From: Theocolax elegans
Lineage: Eukaryota; Arthropoda; Insecta; Hymenoptera; Cerocephalidae
Direction: 5' to 3'
Length of the DNA: 64,000 nucleotides
NCBI GenBank assembly: GCA_026168455.1
Contig: CM047428.1
Coordinates: 83,036,594-83,100,593 of the forward strand
Numbering within the stretch: position 1 is the stretch's first letter; each line of letters opens with the position of its first letter. The notes beneath the pieces are model-generated. The model saw nothing but the letters and a program-made list of their open reading frames with translations, was not told the DNA's origin and did no database searches. Both the position numbers and the translations under genes were made by a program. Positions 35,061-48,361 of the stretch are shown here, in pieces.

Positions 35061-36060
35061 GGCTACCTGTTTCGAACCAACTACCCCTTCAATTTTGTGC
35101 ATATATATATGTATCATATGTACACGTACGCCTAATTCTATGGACACTTGGTTACACTTTACCTATACACATAGACACTTTGTGTTGATTTTTTTTCCCA
35201 ATATGCCCTCCTCGTTGGCAACGAGAATGTTTGTAAACCTTCGGTGCGCCTAACTTTGGGGTGTTGCGTGACCCGATGATTGCTTATTCTCGGTCTTTAT
35301 CTATATATACACTGACCGTTTAATCGAGGGGTAAACGTTCCTCGATCTTAAAACCTGATATTTCTTTTGATCAATTTCTTTTACACTTTATGATCGTTAC
35401 GTAGTTAATTTGATAATTACTATGCTACTTTACTATTTTACATCAAATTTTACTAATATACGGATACAATTGCAGATTTGTAATTTTCATTAAAACGTTG
35501 TTGAAGACGATCGATCAACGAAAATTCAAATATTCATCTCTCACAGTTCAAAGTGTTTAAATCTGTAATAAAGGAAAGGAAACAATGTTCGCCAATCGAA
35601 AAGAAAATAGCCATTATCTAAGTATAATTTAAGTATAATTTAATTACCCTCATTAATTTATTGGGTGTTAATTGTTTGATAAAGTATGTTTTATAAGGTT
35701 AGAATATTCTAATAAATCAACTAACGAGCTTAATTCAGACTTATTGAAAAAAGGTTATAAATGATGTTAGTTAAATATTATGTGAATGATATAAATATAT
35801 TAATATACATAGGTCAGTGTTTTCTCTCTCCTGGGTAAATAGATACATTTCTTTAATAGATTGAAAATTAAACTGAATTTTAATTGATCGGCTAGGACAT
35901 ATCTCGTTATCAAGTTTATTTAAATAGCAATTTCGGTTCAGATAGTACCTATATATATTATCTATACGTAGATTTGGAATAAAGTGTAGTAAGCGATGTA
36001 TAAAGTGAATTTGTTTTGATAAGGTATCGCGCTATTTTTACATTAGTATAGTCTCGAAAG
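35061..36060. other. AT-rich non-coding stretch
   Basis: No gene was seen. It contains a short direct duplication of TAAGTATAATT near 35617-35640 only. Confidence 0.5.
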
Positions 36061-36393
36061 CGACAGTCGTCAAAATAAAACGTATCGAAGAACGAGGGAA
36101 GGTATTAGCATGACAAACGTAAAAAATGAGTGTAAAGTAGTGGAGAATAGGTTGGACTGCGGATTGTAAGAATAAAATATCCTCGTTTGTATAGTTCGAA
36201 GTATAATACAGAGGAACGGCACGAACACAATGAAAATATCAAAATAAAACGAAGCGCTACCGGGTCAAAGTCGTAGTGTCGACTCGTCTCAGGACAATCA
36301 CTAGCCTCTGCTGGATGTACACGCGGTGAACGATTCAACGATCGACCGAACGAGAGAAAGGGCACGACGTGTGTATATAGATACATGTATATT

Positions 36394-36396
<3 letters not shown>

Positions 36397-36425
<29 letters not shown>
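36397..36425. repeat. (GT)n microsatellite
   Basis: About 14 uninterrupted GT units. Confidence 0.92.
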
Positions 36426-36427
<2 letters not shown>

Positions 36428-36932
36428 AAGATAGATAGAGAGACGGGGATCGGTCTTGGAGCTTTGTTCTCAGTCGTAGCGGACCTAAAGGAATCGACGA
36501 CTTATCGCTTCGGCTTTCTCTCCCTCCATTAAGCGTCCCGCGATGAGGACACGACACACATGTACACACGTACGAGTGAGACTTTTTCACACGAAGGCAC
36601 GTCCGAGATGAGAGACCGAGCCACAGCCAGAGAGAGAGAAGGGACTGCCACTGTATGCGTATTTGTACATGTGTGCGCGTATGCAGTGCCCTCGAGTATA
36701 AGAAAGGGGTTCGTAAAAAACGATCGACCAGATATATAAAAAAGAGATTTGTCCCCCGTGCGTTTTTGTAGATGCGCGCAACCGGGACTTTTTCGCAGCT
36801 GGCCCCTCGTACCTTATACGATTACCTACGCGTACGCACGTGTGTGTGTGTGCGAGATGAAAAAAAGGATTCAGCGCATCGGTCGGCTCGCGCCTGCTCG
36901 AAAGGACCTGCGTCCGCCGCCTTTGAGGCCAC

Positions 36933-36934
<2 letters not shown>

Positions 36935-36963
<29 letters not shown>
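36935..36963. repeat. (GA)n microsatellite
   Basis: About 14 GA units in CpG-rich DNA. Confidence 0.92.
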
Positions 36964-37118
36964 CGGAGAGAAACCGAGAGTTGTGACCTGCTTAGCCCTC
37001 TCGCATCTCTAACCTTTGCGCGTGTGTGCAACTCTCCTCCGTACGTGTGAATGTGCATCGTGCCCTCGATTTACGCGAGCCGATCCCCGCGTATCCTCTC
37101 CTAAACGTATTCTCCGCT

Positions 37119-37161
37119 ATCTCTCTCTCTCTCTCTCTCTCTCTTCCTCTCTCTCTCTCTA
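37119..37161. repeat. (CT)n microsatellite
   Basis: About 20 CT units with one TTC interruption. Confidence 0.9.
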
Positions 37162-37720
37162 GCTCACTCCGTCCCTCTCCTTTTTTTCATTATTCCACCG
37201 GTGCTTCCCATCGGCTATCGAGGGATGGACCACCACTTTTTCTTCTTCATCTTTTTTTCCTTCATTCTTCTCTGTCTCTGGGTATACGCGTAGATGCGTT
37301 CCTACTCTTTACCCTTTTTGTATATTGAAAGGGTGGACGCGTTGGTGTCGCCTTCCGAGAAAAACTCTTGAATCGTGAAAAACAGGACGAGATATATTTC
37401 TTTTTATTTTATGCGATTTTCTCTATAGATTCTTTCTCTTTCTTTACGGCCCTTACTCTTGAGCTATGACGGGTTTCTACGTGTATTAAACGCGACCTCG
37501 TATATAGGGAATTCTTCGGTCGATGGGTTCGGTTCGAAGGTGGGTGTACCTTACGGCCATACCGATTCATTGTGATTCCTATCTTCACCCGAGACGCCAT
37601 TTTTTACTATCACTTCGGTCTACCAACCCAATCGAACTTTTGTTTATTACTATTATTTTTATCATCGATCGCTTAATTACCTTATACTGTGACAACTGCC
37701 ACCTAACACGTGATCACCTT

Positions 37721-40700
37721 TTCAATTTATACATCGAATATTGCGAAACATATGAAGTATAAATCAAAAAATTTTATTAGTCAAGAAAACGGCTTCTGCC
37801 TTATTTTTGTAACATTTTTTCGAATCGATAATCTTAAATAATGTTTGTCGAGTAAGACGTTTATAGTTCGTGAGGAAATATAGAAATAAATCCACATTGC
37901 TCCAGAATAATTATATATTTTGTTTTAGTTAAATTAAAAAAGAGTGTTTAATATATATCCTCCTAGTTAATATAACAAAGACAATCTGGAAGTTATTGTA
38001 ATTAAATAATTCAATTTCAGTGGGCGCCGAATAAAAATTACGAAATCTTACACTCAGAATACACGATTTCGTAAAAACGATTACTAGAAAGCATATTAAA
38101 TATTTATAACGATTTTGACTACTTTTTGATTTATTCTTTGTAAAATAGTACAGTTTAAGTAAGAAATTTTTGTTTAACATAGTAGAAAATGTATTAACTT
38201 TTATTATAAAATTAACCAATTAAGTTGGATATGAAAATTTCAGCAATTTTGCTAATACGTTTCTGCAATAATAGTAACAGTAAATTCTTCTTTTCGTTTA
38301 AAATAGATTAATAATTTGTAAACTATTTTACTAGATTATTGGATCATTGATCTTTGAATAGTTGTTGTTTTATTATAATTAGTAAATAATTTGAACAACA
38401 TTATATTTTAAGTGAAAATAAAAATTTAAGACACGATAAATAACCTATCTACGAATTAAATATACGTGACGCGAGAATGCGCCACGTGATATTTAAGTCA
38501 ACACGAGACAATAAATAAAAGATTCAATCTACTATATATATAGGAAAAAAAAGAAAAAAGAAAACTAGGAAATGACGTTGTTCCGTAAATGATCTCCTTA
38601 GGTTGTAAGCGATACGCGAACCGATTGGTCGCGCGCAAACGCGCACGAAGTTAGAATTCAGGGGAGAAAAAATGGAATAAAAAGAATCGGAAACGAGCGA
38701 AAAACGGTCCTTTTTTGTCCATGTCCGGCTCATCTTTCATCCTTTTTCTGGGTCATCCGGGCACCCATTATATACATAAATACAAACCGATCCTATTTTT
38801 CTCAATTGTACGTGTACGTGTAGTTCACAAACTCTCGGAGCCGTGAAACTCTTGTACTGGATTAGCTTTTACCACAAAATACTTTAAATTGCTCGGACAA
38901 TTTTGTTCTATGCGAGAGAGAGGGCCGTTTCTCGATGCGATTACCCGGGCGCAAACCCGTGAATCGATTCTTGTGCTCGTCCTTCCGGAAAAAAAGGACT
39001 TTCCGTGTGGTTTAACGTGTTTGTTTAGGATACTAGAGAAGTGAGAAAATTCGGCTGTCACGCGGGTTACTCCGAAAACGCATCGAATTCATTCGGTTTA
39101 ATCTGTTACACGATCGTTGCGCGTAAATCTCGCAATCCTTCGAACTCTGGGAAAATTAATTTTGTAACCAGTGCATTTTATTTTAGTACACTCGCAGACT
39201 AACAGCTTTTATACCATTATGATTAATACTCTTTTTATCTTTTATGAATCTATATAACTATATCGGATGTAGTTTCCGCAATATTTAGTATTGTTACGCC
39301 AGTCAAATTTATTTTCGATTATATCTTGTTTTCACCAATTTTTAGAATATATCAAGTCGATAAATTAATTTCCTGCAATTCATTAATTTATCGCGTAGTA
39401 TTTAAATTTTCATACGATGTTAGTGCGATTTTATTCTTAACTTTCAAATGTATTAATGATTAGTAATTAAAGGATTTTACGCGCAAGTAACATTCAATAT
39501 TTATTAGTATTTTTCGGAATAAATACAGCAATGTTTCTCATCAACGTTTCTATAAAGTTACAAGTATTATTTCTACTCTAAATTAATTTGTTGATATGGT
39601 CAAATTTTATAATTTTTACCAAAGACAAAATGAAATCTAATCGTAATTGTATATATATATAATTATGAACTAATGAGGAAAGTGTCTTATTTTCAAATCA
39701 TGGATCTACTATAATTTCTAATATATTTTAATTATGAAAGAAGCTGAAGTTCGGACAAACTTTACCAAGTTTACGAATTTGAGAAGCATTATCTATAATT
39801 AGTTACGTTAATAAATTTAAGTAAAATCTACTAGCTTGGTTTCTTTTATAATTTAACAAACACACTAATTGGAAAATCGATATTAAACATCTTATTATTA
39901 AAACTTTCTCCGTTCGCAGCTCATTATTCCCAAAACCATTGTCACTGATATTTATTTAACTATACACGTTATAATTAGTTTAAGAATCGCATTTCGTTGA
40001 TATACTTAGTGATTAATTTTCTAATTTTTATCCCACCCAGGAAAATGTTTTGTAAATGAAAACTTTTCCAAATCCAGAAGTCATGTCCAACAAGTATAAG
40101 CAGAAGGAAAAGCTATAAGCGTAAAAAGTCGTCTTCCGCAAAGTACGTAACGCAAGCGCACTCTTCGTTCCATTAAAACGCAGTAAAACTCCGACTCGGT
40201 AAATAGAACGTTGGCGCGGATTTTTTTCTTCTATCCTCCCCCACCCCTCTCTGCCCGTTCCTGAACAGCAGCAGCGCGAGTAAACGCCTCTGTCACGATT
40301 CCGCGGGCCAGGCGAGGAGCGCGTCACCGTGTCTTACGAAATGCGCGAGGCGCGACGATAACCGCACGGTATCTCTTTACTTCTCGAGACTTTGTAATCC
40401 CCTACCTTTACAAAGTATGTAGACACACACACACGCTCGCACGCGCGCGCGCACGTACATACGTACTGTTTTCATATACCTGGGTATAATTGACTCGAAC
40501 ACCGTGTATACTAATGTGAAAATGTTTTCCATTTTTTGTATAGTAGATATTTAAAAGTTATCATTACATAGATAGACTACTATCGATTGTTGGATACATT
40601 TTACTATACAAATTTTTGGTTTTAAAATGTTATATAAAGAATGATTATTCTTTAATGCATTTTCAGTAGGCACACGCTCTGCACGTTAAACTTATAAGTA

Positions 40701-41547
40701 AAATAATACTGCAGGTTACATAATTAATAATTTATTGTATAACATTCTTTAAACTGTTTCAATAAATTATTATATTTATAGATTTCATTTCAATTGTTCT
40801 GGATGCTTTATTGTACTACGATTTTTGACAATAATGCATTTACCGCAAGATTACTTATCAGGATTCAAATCATCAAATATAAGCTCAAATTTAATTTAAC
40901 TATACAAGTATTTTCTTCGACGTTATTATTTAAAATTTATAATATTGTATTCTAAAAACTTTTTTATCATTATTATTTGTAGATAATTGTTATAAATACA
41001 CTTTTGTAACAATTTTCCAATAATTTTTTAAAAACATTGTTTAATGCTAAATCTTGAAATATTATTGAATAGTGTTTAAGAATGTTTTCAATAGCTTCTA
41101 TTCGATATTTTGGTTCCAGAATATTCCTGCAATAAGTACAAATTACAAATTAAAGAATTCTACAATAAATTATTTTATAAATTGTAGTTTTATTTTCTTA
41201 AGTTTAACACAGGTGTGCCTTATTAATATATATAAGTAATTATCTATATAATTAAAGAAAATTTAATATGATTTCTCTTTATTTCATTTAAATCTTCATA
41301 GAAATGTATATGATGAAAAAAGTGCTCCGAGTTACAATTTTTTATTTGAAATAGGTCGGTACTGTATTTCTTCTTAAACAAGCTCCAACGTACGTTGAGT
41401 TACTTAACTACACAATTCCAAATACATTAAGTATAGTATTAATTTGTTCTCTATATAATATTTCATTTAATTTCAACATTAGACAAAACAAATCATCATT
41501 GGAATATTTATTATTAATTATTAATTATATATAAATTTTCTTCCATG
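37721..41547. other. AT-rich DNA with two small GC islands
   Basis: GC-richer segments at 38440-39130 and 40050-40480 hold only short composition-driven frames. The second ends in a (CA)n(CG)n alternating tract (40421-40454). An acceptor-like tttctccgttcgcag ends at 39919 and is followed by 26 open codons, without a donor. The remainder is AT-rich with nothing recognised. Confidence 0.4.
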
Positions 41548-41765
41548 ACGGAGAGAAAAGTTTTAGTAAATTTTATACTAAACTTTTACTAACGCAGTAA
41601 AATACTGCACAAACCTAAAAAATTACTGATTTTTACTGAACTATCTATGAATTTTTAACGAAAGTCTACTAATTTTTACTAAAAGTTCAGTAATTTTTTG
41701 AATTTTGGCAATCTGTTCCCGTGTCAGTGAAGTTTAGTAAAATTTACTAAAATTTTTGTCTCCGT
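41548..41765. mobile_element. ACGGAGA-family inverted-repeat element, copy 2
   Basis: The ends ACGGAGAGAAAAGTTTTAGT and ACTAAAATTTTTGTCTCCGT are inverted repeats of the same type as the 21830 element, and the length is almost identical (218 bp). The interior is much less symmetrical, with repeated TTTTACTAA motifs, so this copy is older or of a different subfamily. No clear target duplication was found. Confidence 0.7.
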
Positions 41766-42000
41766 GCAAAGGTTATTTATCAGTATCCAAGGATTGAAAA
41801 TATATACATAGATTGGAATCGGTAACTATGTTGGGTTTTACATTCTATGTTTATCCATGGAAACAGCCCCTAAAAGTTACAGCAACATTCGAGACTCGGT
41901 TACTCGATGCTCTCCTTTAACAGCCGTTAAAAGAAGTTAATTAACTTGCTCGTCGACTCTGTAAACAGATTTGTAATTATTTTTATAGATTTTACATAAA

Positions 42001-42444
42001 TATTTTAAAAGTTAAATACATATCGAACGATATTTATTAGCCGGAGGAAATAGATTGAAAAGTGTAGAAAAAAATTGAGCAAAGAAGAACGCCTCGAAAA
42101 AAGAGACACGGAGTATCTTTATCAAACCGCATGGAAAGAAGGAAAAACCGTGACGTGGACGTCCAAAATAAAATTGGTAGGGGAGAGCTGAGCGAGTGAG
42201 AGAGCGAGTCAAAGTTTTTTTTCCAGCTCATTAGTCGGCGGTCACGCAGTACCGAGTATAATACCGCGCTTCTAACTCGGAACGAACGAGAGCCGCCGAC
42301 ACCGCCGCCGCCATCACCGAGCAAACAATTGTACAAACACCGTCGTATTTCACGATAACACATGTGCAAACATCCTTACGTAAAACGGGCAATTACGATA
42401 AAACTGGACCGACACACTGAAAATATGCGCGCGAGCACATCGCC

Positions 42445-42503
<59 letters not shown>

Positions 42504-42740
42504 GCACTGCCTTTTTATATAGCCTCCTCATATATATCTCGAGCGTACAGGCTTTTTTTCGTCTCTTCTCGAGCCGCGCGTCTTTTCTGTTTGAAGAGAG
42601 AGACAGCGCTCGCGCACGTGGGGCTTTTATGCCCTCGAGCAACACATTTCGGAGCGCCAAATTTACGGAATTTTTATTCGTGCCGGACGCTGGCGGTTTC
42701 TCATTTTTTTCCCTTTACTTTCTGAAAATAATGTAAGCTC
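42001..42740. promoter_or_regulatory. CpG-rich island with long CT tract
   Basis: It includes a GCC-GCC run (42292-42312) and a (CT)n tract at 42447-42503. The frames on both strands are repeat-driven. I infer a regulatory island. Confidence 0.3.
42447..42503. repeat. (CT)n microsatellite, about 28 units
   Basis: Nearly uninterrupted (one GT near the end); among the longest dinucleotide tracts here. Confidence 0.93.
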
Positions 42741-45100
42741 ATTTTGTAAAATTAGATTTGGTGATGTATTAAGCGACTCGCAATTCGAATTTAAAATAGT
42801 ATAGGGGTTGAACGGGTATCCCTATACTGCCTATGCGAATAGCGCACCTTTTCTACGTCTAGGATCCCGCGGTTGCCTAGTTCACGGGGTATACTCAAAT
42901 TTCGTTCACGATTATTTTTACTCTAGAAAACACTGACATAAATATATCGACATAAAAATTCATATAAAAATGTTTATTATTGGATATGCAGACCGTTGTG
43001 ATTATAATATGAATGATACTTATTAGAGAACTTAATTAAAAGTCATAAAAATAATTATTATATTAAAATTTACTACGTACAATATATACTCATTATACTG
43101 CATTTACACTGTGTACTGCAGCTACTAAACAATATGCTAATGTTTATTGAAACAGTTTTTTTTCGAATGTATCTTTTTCATAAATTTAAGAAAAAAAGCA
43201 TTTTTATTCACTGATATGTAAGAAAATACACTTGATCGAATATAATATAAAGAATATGAAAATAACTTATAATATTTAAACATTGTTTCTGTAAACCAGA
43301 GCTTACCTCTTCCATTATCCTGTCATGAAACTACGCAAAGACCTCATTTAATAAGAATAATATATAATTTAATATTTATACTTTTATAAATAATTTCAAC
43401 TGACAGTGTCCGTAACATTATCTTAATAGAAAAAGATAAACAGATTATATATACTACATATTATTTCGAAATATATAGCAATTATAAGGACTTTAAAAAT
43501 ATCAAAGGTGGTATATATTTTATTACTAATTATAATAATTTACACATTCTTCATAATAGATAAATGAATAAATATCATACATTATTTTACATATGCAGAA
43601 AATTTATTTGGTTTGCAGAATTATTTATTTTATTGCAGAATTTGGCTTAGGTAATTTGGTAAATTTCGAAATGATTGGTAATAAATTTGGTGAAATTAAT
43701 GAATTAATCTCCAAATCACATAGTTTCCTCATTTAATTAATTCCATGTACGCATCCACATAAAATTATAAAAATATATTTAATTTAGTTAATTGCAAATG
43801 AATAGTTAAATTATTTACACAAATACCATCTGAAGCTCATCAATCACGAAGATTTTGGAAATAATACCCAAGAACTAATTTTATGTGAGTACAGATAATA
43901 TTATCGAAATGAGCATAATATTATGTTTTTGTAATTAAATATAATATCAGTAGTATTTTTATAGAATGTCATTAGAGCATAATAATTCTACGCACATGAT
44001 GCTTGTATAGGTATTTAATAAAAATAATACATATCAATATTGTTGAATACACCTTTAGTGTAAAATTATGTCCTCGTGCAAATGTTAATATACGTATATG
44101 TGTAACTGTATATCCGCGCGCACGCGTTAAAAGACATTGTACACGCGCGTGGTCTTACCGGATAGTTCAAACGAGAATTCGCATACAAAGAAGATTGTAT
44201 TAAATTAAAAACATGTGTCAACAAATGGATAATAATCGTTTCAGATACATTAATACTTGATCCAATTGTCATTTTAATTTGAATGAGTCAAAATCTATTA
44301 CAAGTCTACGTATCATCGTACATTGTTTACTCATTCGCGCAGGCTTCCTGTTAGTATCCCCGTATACTATATACATGTCATATATACATATACACATGTG
44401 CGTATATTAATTAAAAATTGACGTACGAGACGCGTTGTTTCGTTAGTTAAAAATTCGGCTTTTTCCCCCATTAAATTGCGCGAAGATGCAGAAGAATCAA
44501 AGATTGATATTGCGTTACACGTATAATCTACACATTTAACAAGAGGCGTTATCTGTGGCCACCACCGCGATACTCACTGTACATATACAAATGCTGACAT
44601 TGATATAGCTTGGACTATAAAATGCTTATTTTCTTTTTTTATTCCAAGTATACGTATTCAACTAACACCTGACGTTATCGCAAGCTGTTGTTGCCGCGTC
44701 AAAAACTTACTTTCAATTTCATCAAGATTACAGTTTTAGTTTTACGCGGATACACCATGTACTTATTTTGCGCAGCATCCTATTACGTACGTCAATCCGC
44801 TTTTCCTTTTCGGAAACAATGTTATATTTTTAATTTTTGTAAATCATTGCGAGGGAAATATAACAATAATATATATGCATTATACATTTTGTAAATTTAA
44901 AACGTTTATTGTATAAACTTACATGATTAAATTTATAAAAAGACACGACGAGTACATTTACAAGAGAGTAAAATATTTTATCGAGACGAAACGAAATTAT
45001 TAAACAAACACGATGAAAAGGGTATATTTAATTGTACGAACTATTCGAAAGTTTTGCCACGACAAAACATTCGATCCAAGGAGCTACATATATATCTGCA
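42741..45100. other. AT-rich non-coding stretch
   Basis: A - strand GAG followed by GTAAGC donor (exon edge 43307) is well formed, but the upstream - strand sequence has stops in all frames. It could be a non-coding exon or chance. Nothing else was recognised. Confidence 0.4.
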
Positions 45101-45880
45101 CCTATACGTATATACGTATATACATATATAAGGTATACGAGGTGGAGCATTTAGTCAAATTTCCCGCATCGATGTAAATCGAATCCTCTGGCTACGAATT
45201 AGTCAAATAAGCGAAGCCACGAAGAAGAGGCGAGAGTCAAGAGAGAGAAGAGGAAGAAGCATCGGGTAGTGACCTCTGTGGGGAAACTCGTGAAAACCTC
45301 TAGCCAAACGGCAAGGAGGGGAGAGGCTGCGACCTCGGGGGTGCAGGCATGCGCGGCAGGCACCTACCGTATCGATCGAACCGCCGGTCTAGCATTACTA
45401 TGGGTGTGTGCGTGCGTGCGTGTGTGTGTGCGTGTGTGTCCCCTTCGAGTCGGTGCTCCTGTGGCTAGGCAAACCAACTTGCACGGGGGTTGCGCGATGG
45501 GGCTTCGTCAAAGGCGCGCTTATCAATGACTCCTATACGCGACAGAACCAAGATTACAAGACGACGCCCGCGCGCTACTCTCCCCCACTACACACTGTAT
45601 CGACGCTAGCTGCTCCACCCCCTCGATTTTGGGGGAGCTAACTTTTTTCTTTCTTTTCTTCTTTCCTTTTTTTGTTATACTTAGGGGATATACGCGCTTT
45701 CCTCTTAGACACTAATACGGAGGATGAGAAATGAAAAAAATTGTACTTTTTTTTCTTAATCCAAGGGTACTTTGTTTAATTTCGACCCGGGCCAATAATG
45801 ATTTGTTTGGATTTACCTTTTTTCGAGGGATCTCGAGTAGGTGGTTACGTCGGATAGAAACATTAATTAATATTGGTTGA
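45101..45880. promoter_or_regulatory. GC-rich island with GT tract
   Basis: CpG-rich DNA with an imperfect (GT)n/(GTGC)n tract at 45404-45439. The + frame 45269-45529 (86 codons) turns into a Cys-Val repeat over that tract and has no known domain. Confidence 0.28.
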
Positions 45881-48067
45881 TCGAATGGTCGATTGCTTCA
45901 GTTGAGGTATCGAGAAAAATGGTATTCCAACAATTACTTATACATGCATTGCATAAAGGTAATGCAAGGACATACTTAGACTATACCGAATTTTTCGTTA
46001 TTTTATGTAAATTAATTAGTTAAATGTATATATAGCAATCTTTGATACAATTGTAATAAAAATACCTATTACATCTATAAAATATATGTGTGTGTATGAT
46101 TTTTGACAGCGTGTGTAAAAAATCATCCTTAAAATTGAGTGAAGCTGTGAAAGTTAAGAATTGAAAGACCTTGGCGTTTAAGTTTAAAATATAATTTCTC
46201 AAAAGGCTAATTTTATCAATTGTCTCACTTTAGTAATCTTTATAATTAAATATTTCAAATTAAAATAAATTGCAAAAACGTACTAAGTCAAGAAGTGTCG
46301 TTGTAATCGCAAGGATTTGAGTCTTCTCATTAACGAAAACTATATTTAGTAATTAATTATCCATTATTATGCTTCCAGCAAAGGCATAGTAAAAAAGAGC
46401 ATCATAATAAACATTCCCCTTCAAAATCAACGTTCCACCGAGCACAAAATCCTTGCTTATGAAAAAGACCGCGGGTAATGAAAAGGCTTCGCGATCCGAT
46501 GATCGGTTCTCAATTAAAAGGTGGGTTGAGCGAGTGGGGCAGAGATAAAAAAGAGAACAAAACGAGATAGAACGTAATCGAATCACACGACTGATCCAAT
46601 TAATCACCTGACGGTGGAAGCTAAGAAAGTCACGAAACAAAAGTTTGAGAGAGGGATGGAGTCGAGAAAAGGAGAAGCCGAGCGGTGAAAGTGCAGCCCG
46701 CGACGGGAAAACCCTCGGAGAAAAGTTGAGCTGTTAAACGAAACGTAAATGCGCCGGAGAAAATGAGAAGCCGTGAGAAAGAGAGAGGGTGGTTCACGAG
46801 TTTGCCAACTCGACGACTTTCACCCGGCTCCGGCGTTCGCGCGCGAGCGCTTGGTAATTATCAGCCGAGTGAGAGTGCAACCACCCGCCTCTTTCGTGGT
46901 TTCGATTCTCTCTTTCTTTTTTTATTCTAGTACCTCCCGCTTTATCTCGATAAAATTCATGAGCGTTGTATCGATTACTATTTCCCCTTTAGTATATACC
47001 GCGTAATTTTTAACCAAATATCAAATTTTCAGCCGGTACGTGTATAATGTAGTATTTTTCTTGATAGCTGCAGTATCGTACGAGAAAACATCTCCCAAAA
47101 GTTGGATCAAAGCCCCGAAGCCGTGTAGTGTAGTACAGCTCCATCGTATAGTCGTACAGTGTATAATGTAAATTGAAATTTCGGATACATAATAATTACA
47201 ACGGTTTCCTCATGACATCCTGATGGTATACAACGATTTTATTAATAAAATTTAGTAAACCACGTTATTTGTACGCGTAATATTTTGTTAGGCGAAGCAC
47301 GCGAGAGCGAAGCACGTGTACACGCGTAAATAGTATAGCGATATTTTAAAGAGAGTTTAGAATTTTAAATTTTCTTCAAACGCACTCTTTGAGATTTAAA
47401 GAATATTGGAAAAGGTGAAATTAAAAATTCCTCGGCGTATCTCGAAAAATTGATTCCACAGACGCCGATATCTCGTTGAAGCACACTTCACAAATATTAA
47501 ACCTCTGAGCTTTGCATTCATTCTTTATTCCCCTATACGCGTCTATACGTGCGTACGCGGGAATTTTTTTTTTAAATCAAGCAAATCGGTGAAATATTTG
47601 TTTATTATGAATTGGTTAAAATGTCGATAACCTTTCTCTTAACGATTGTGATGGAACCCCTGTTTTGTACAATATGGTTAAAAATAATGTATACTTGACG
47701 ATATTATTGTTTCGTTAAATATGGCGCTAATATATGTTGTAAAATATTTATCAAAATATTAGTACAATCCAGGTGCTTTGAGAATATTATATTGAAGAGG
47801 CGGAGTGTATCGAGATACTTCAAAGGAATATACAGTAATCTATTTTCACTGATTCTCACGGTAAATAGATTCACTTAATCGGTTTTGTCTAATCCACAAT
47901 GCGCGACTATCTTCAAAAGAAAATACTACATTTTTGCAAATAAAATTGGTTTATATTATAATAATACTTTATAGTATTGTTTACAAATATATAAACTAAA
48001 TATATTCAAATTGATATATTATACATTTTTTACCTGGGTTTTCAGTCACTTCATTTTAGGTATTTTA
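45881..48067. other. Non-coding; GC-richer core near 46.4-47.6 kb
   Basis: Frames in the core (for example 46353-46640, - strand, 95 codons) have no recognisable content. A duplicated phrase GCGAAGCACG occurs at 47291-47320. The rest is AT-rich. Confidence 0.4.
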
Positions 48068-48361
48068 AGGAGGTGGCATACCTGCAAAATCTGAATACAG
48101 AACTGCACTGGATTATTAAATAATAAGTCATTCTACAAATAACTAAAAATTTATGCACCGACAATGTATGATTGTTCGTTATTTTTCGTTGTAGAAATTT
48201 TTTAGGGATTGTATTGACCGGGAACTTTGTATAAAGGCATGTATTACATCATTACTTAGTATACTTATGTATTCAGGTTTTGTATAAAATTGCGTATTTT
48301 TTAAAATAAAAGTATAATTATCTTTTTTGTTGAAGCAGTAACCTATCGAGTGCCACCTCCT
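48068..48361. mobile_element. AGGAGGTGGC-family MITE, copy 2 (294 bp)
   Basis: The ends AGGAGGTGGCATAC and GAGTGCCACCTCCT are inverted repeats. The interior shares AATAATAAGTCATTCTACAAA, GAATACAGAA and TTTTTTAGGGA-type blocks, in the same order, with the copy at 19169, though with deletions and many substitutions. The left flank is TTA and the right flank AAA, so the duplication is no longer exact. The 80-codon frame on the - strand is a shadow. Confidence 0.75.

Larger units (their letters stand above)
36061..37720. promoter_or_regulatory. Long CpG-rich island with GT, GA and CT tracts
   Basis: This is about 1.6 kb, the longest island. Microsatellites are (GT)n at 36397-36425, (GA)n at 36935-36963 and (CT)n at 37119-37161. 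An acceptor-like gactttttcgcag ends near 36800 without a donor partner. The overlapping frames reflect the repeats. I infer a regulatory element cluster. Confidence 0.3.
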
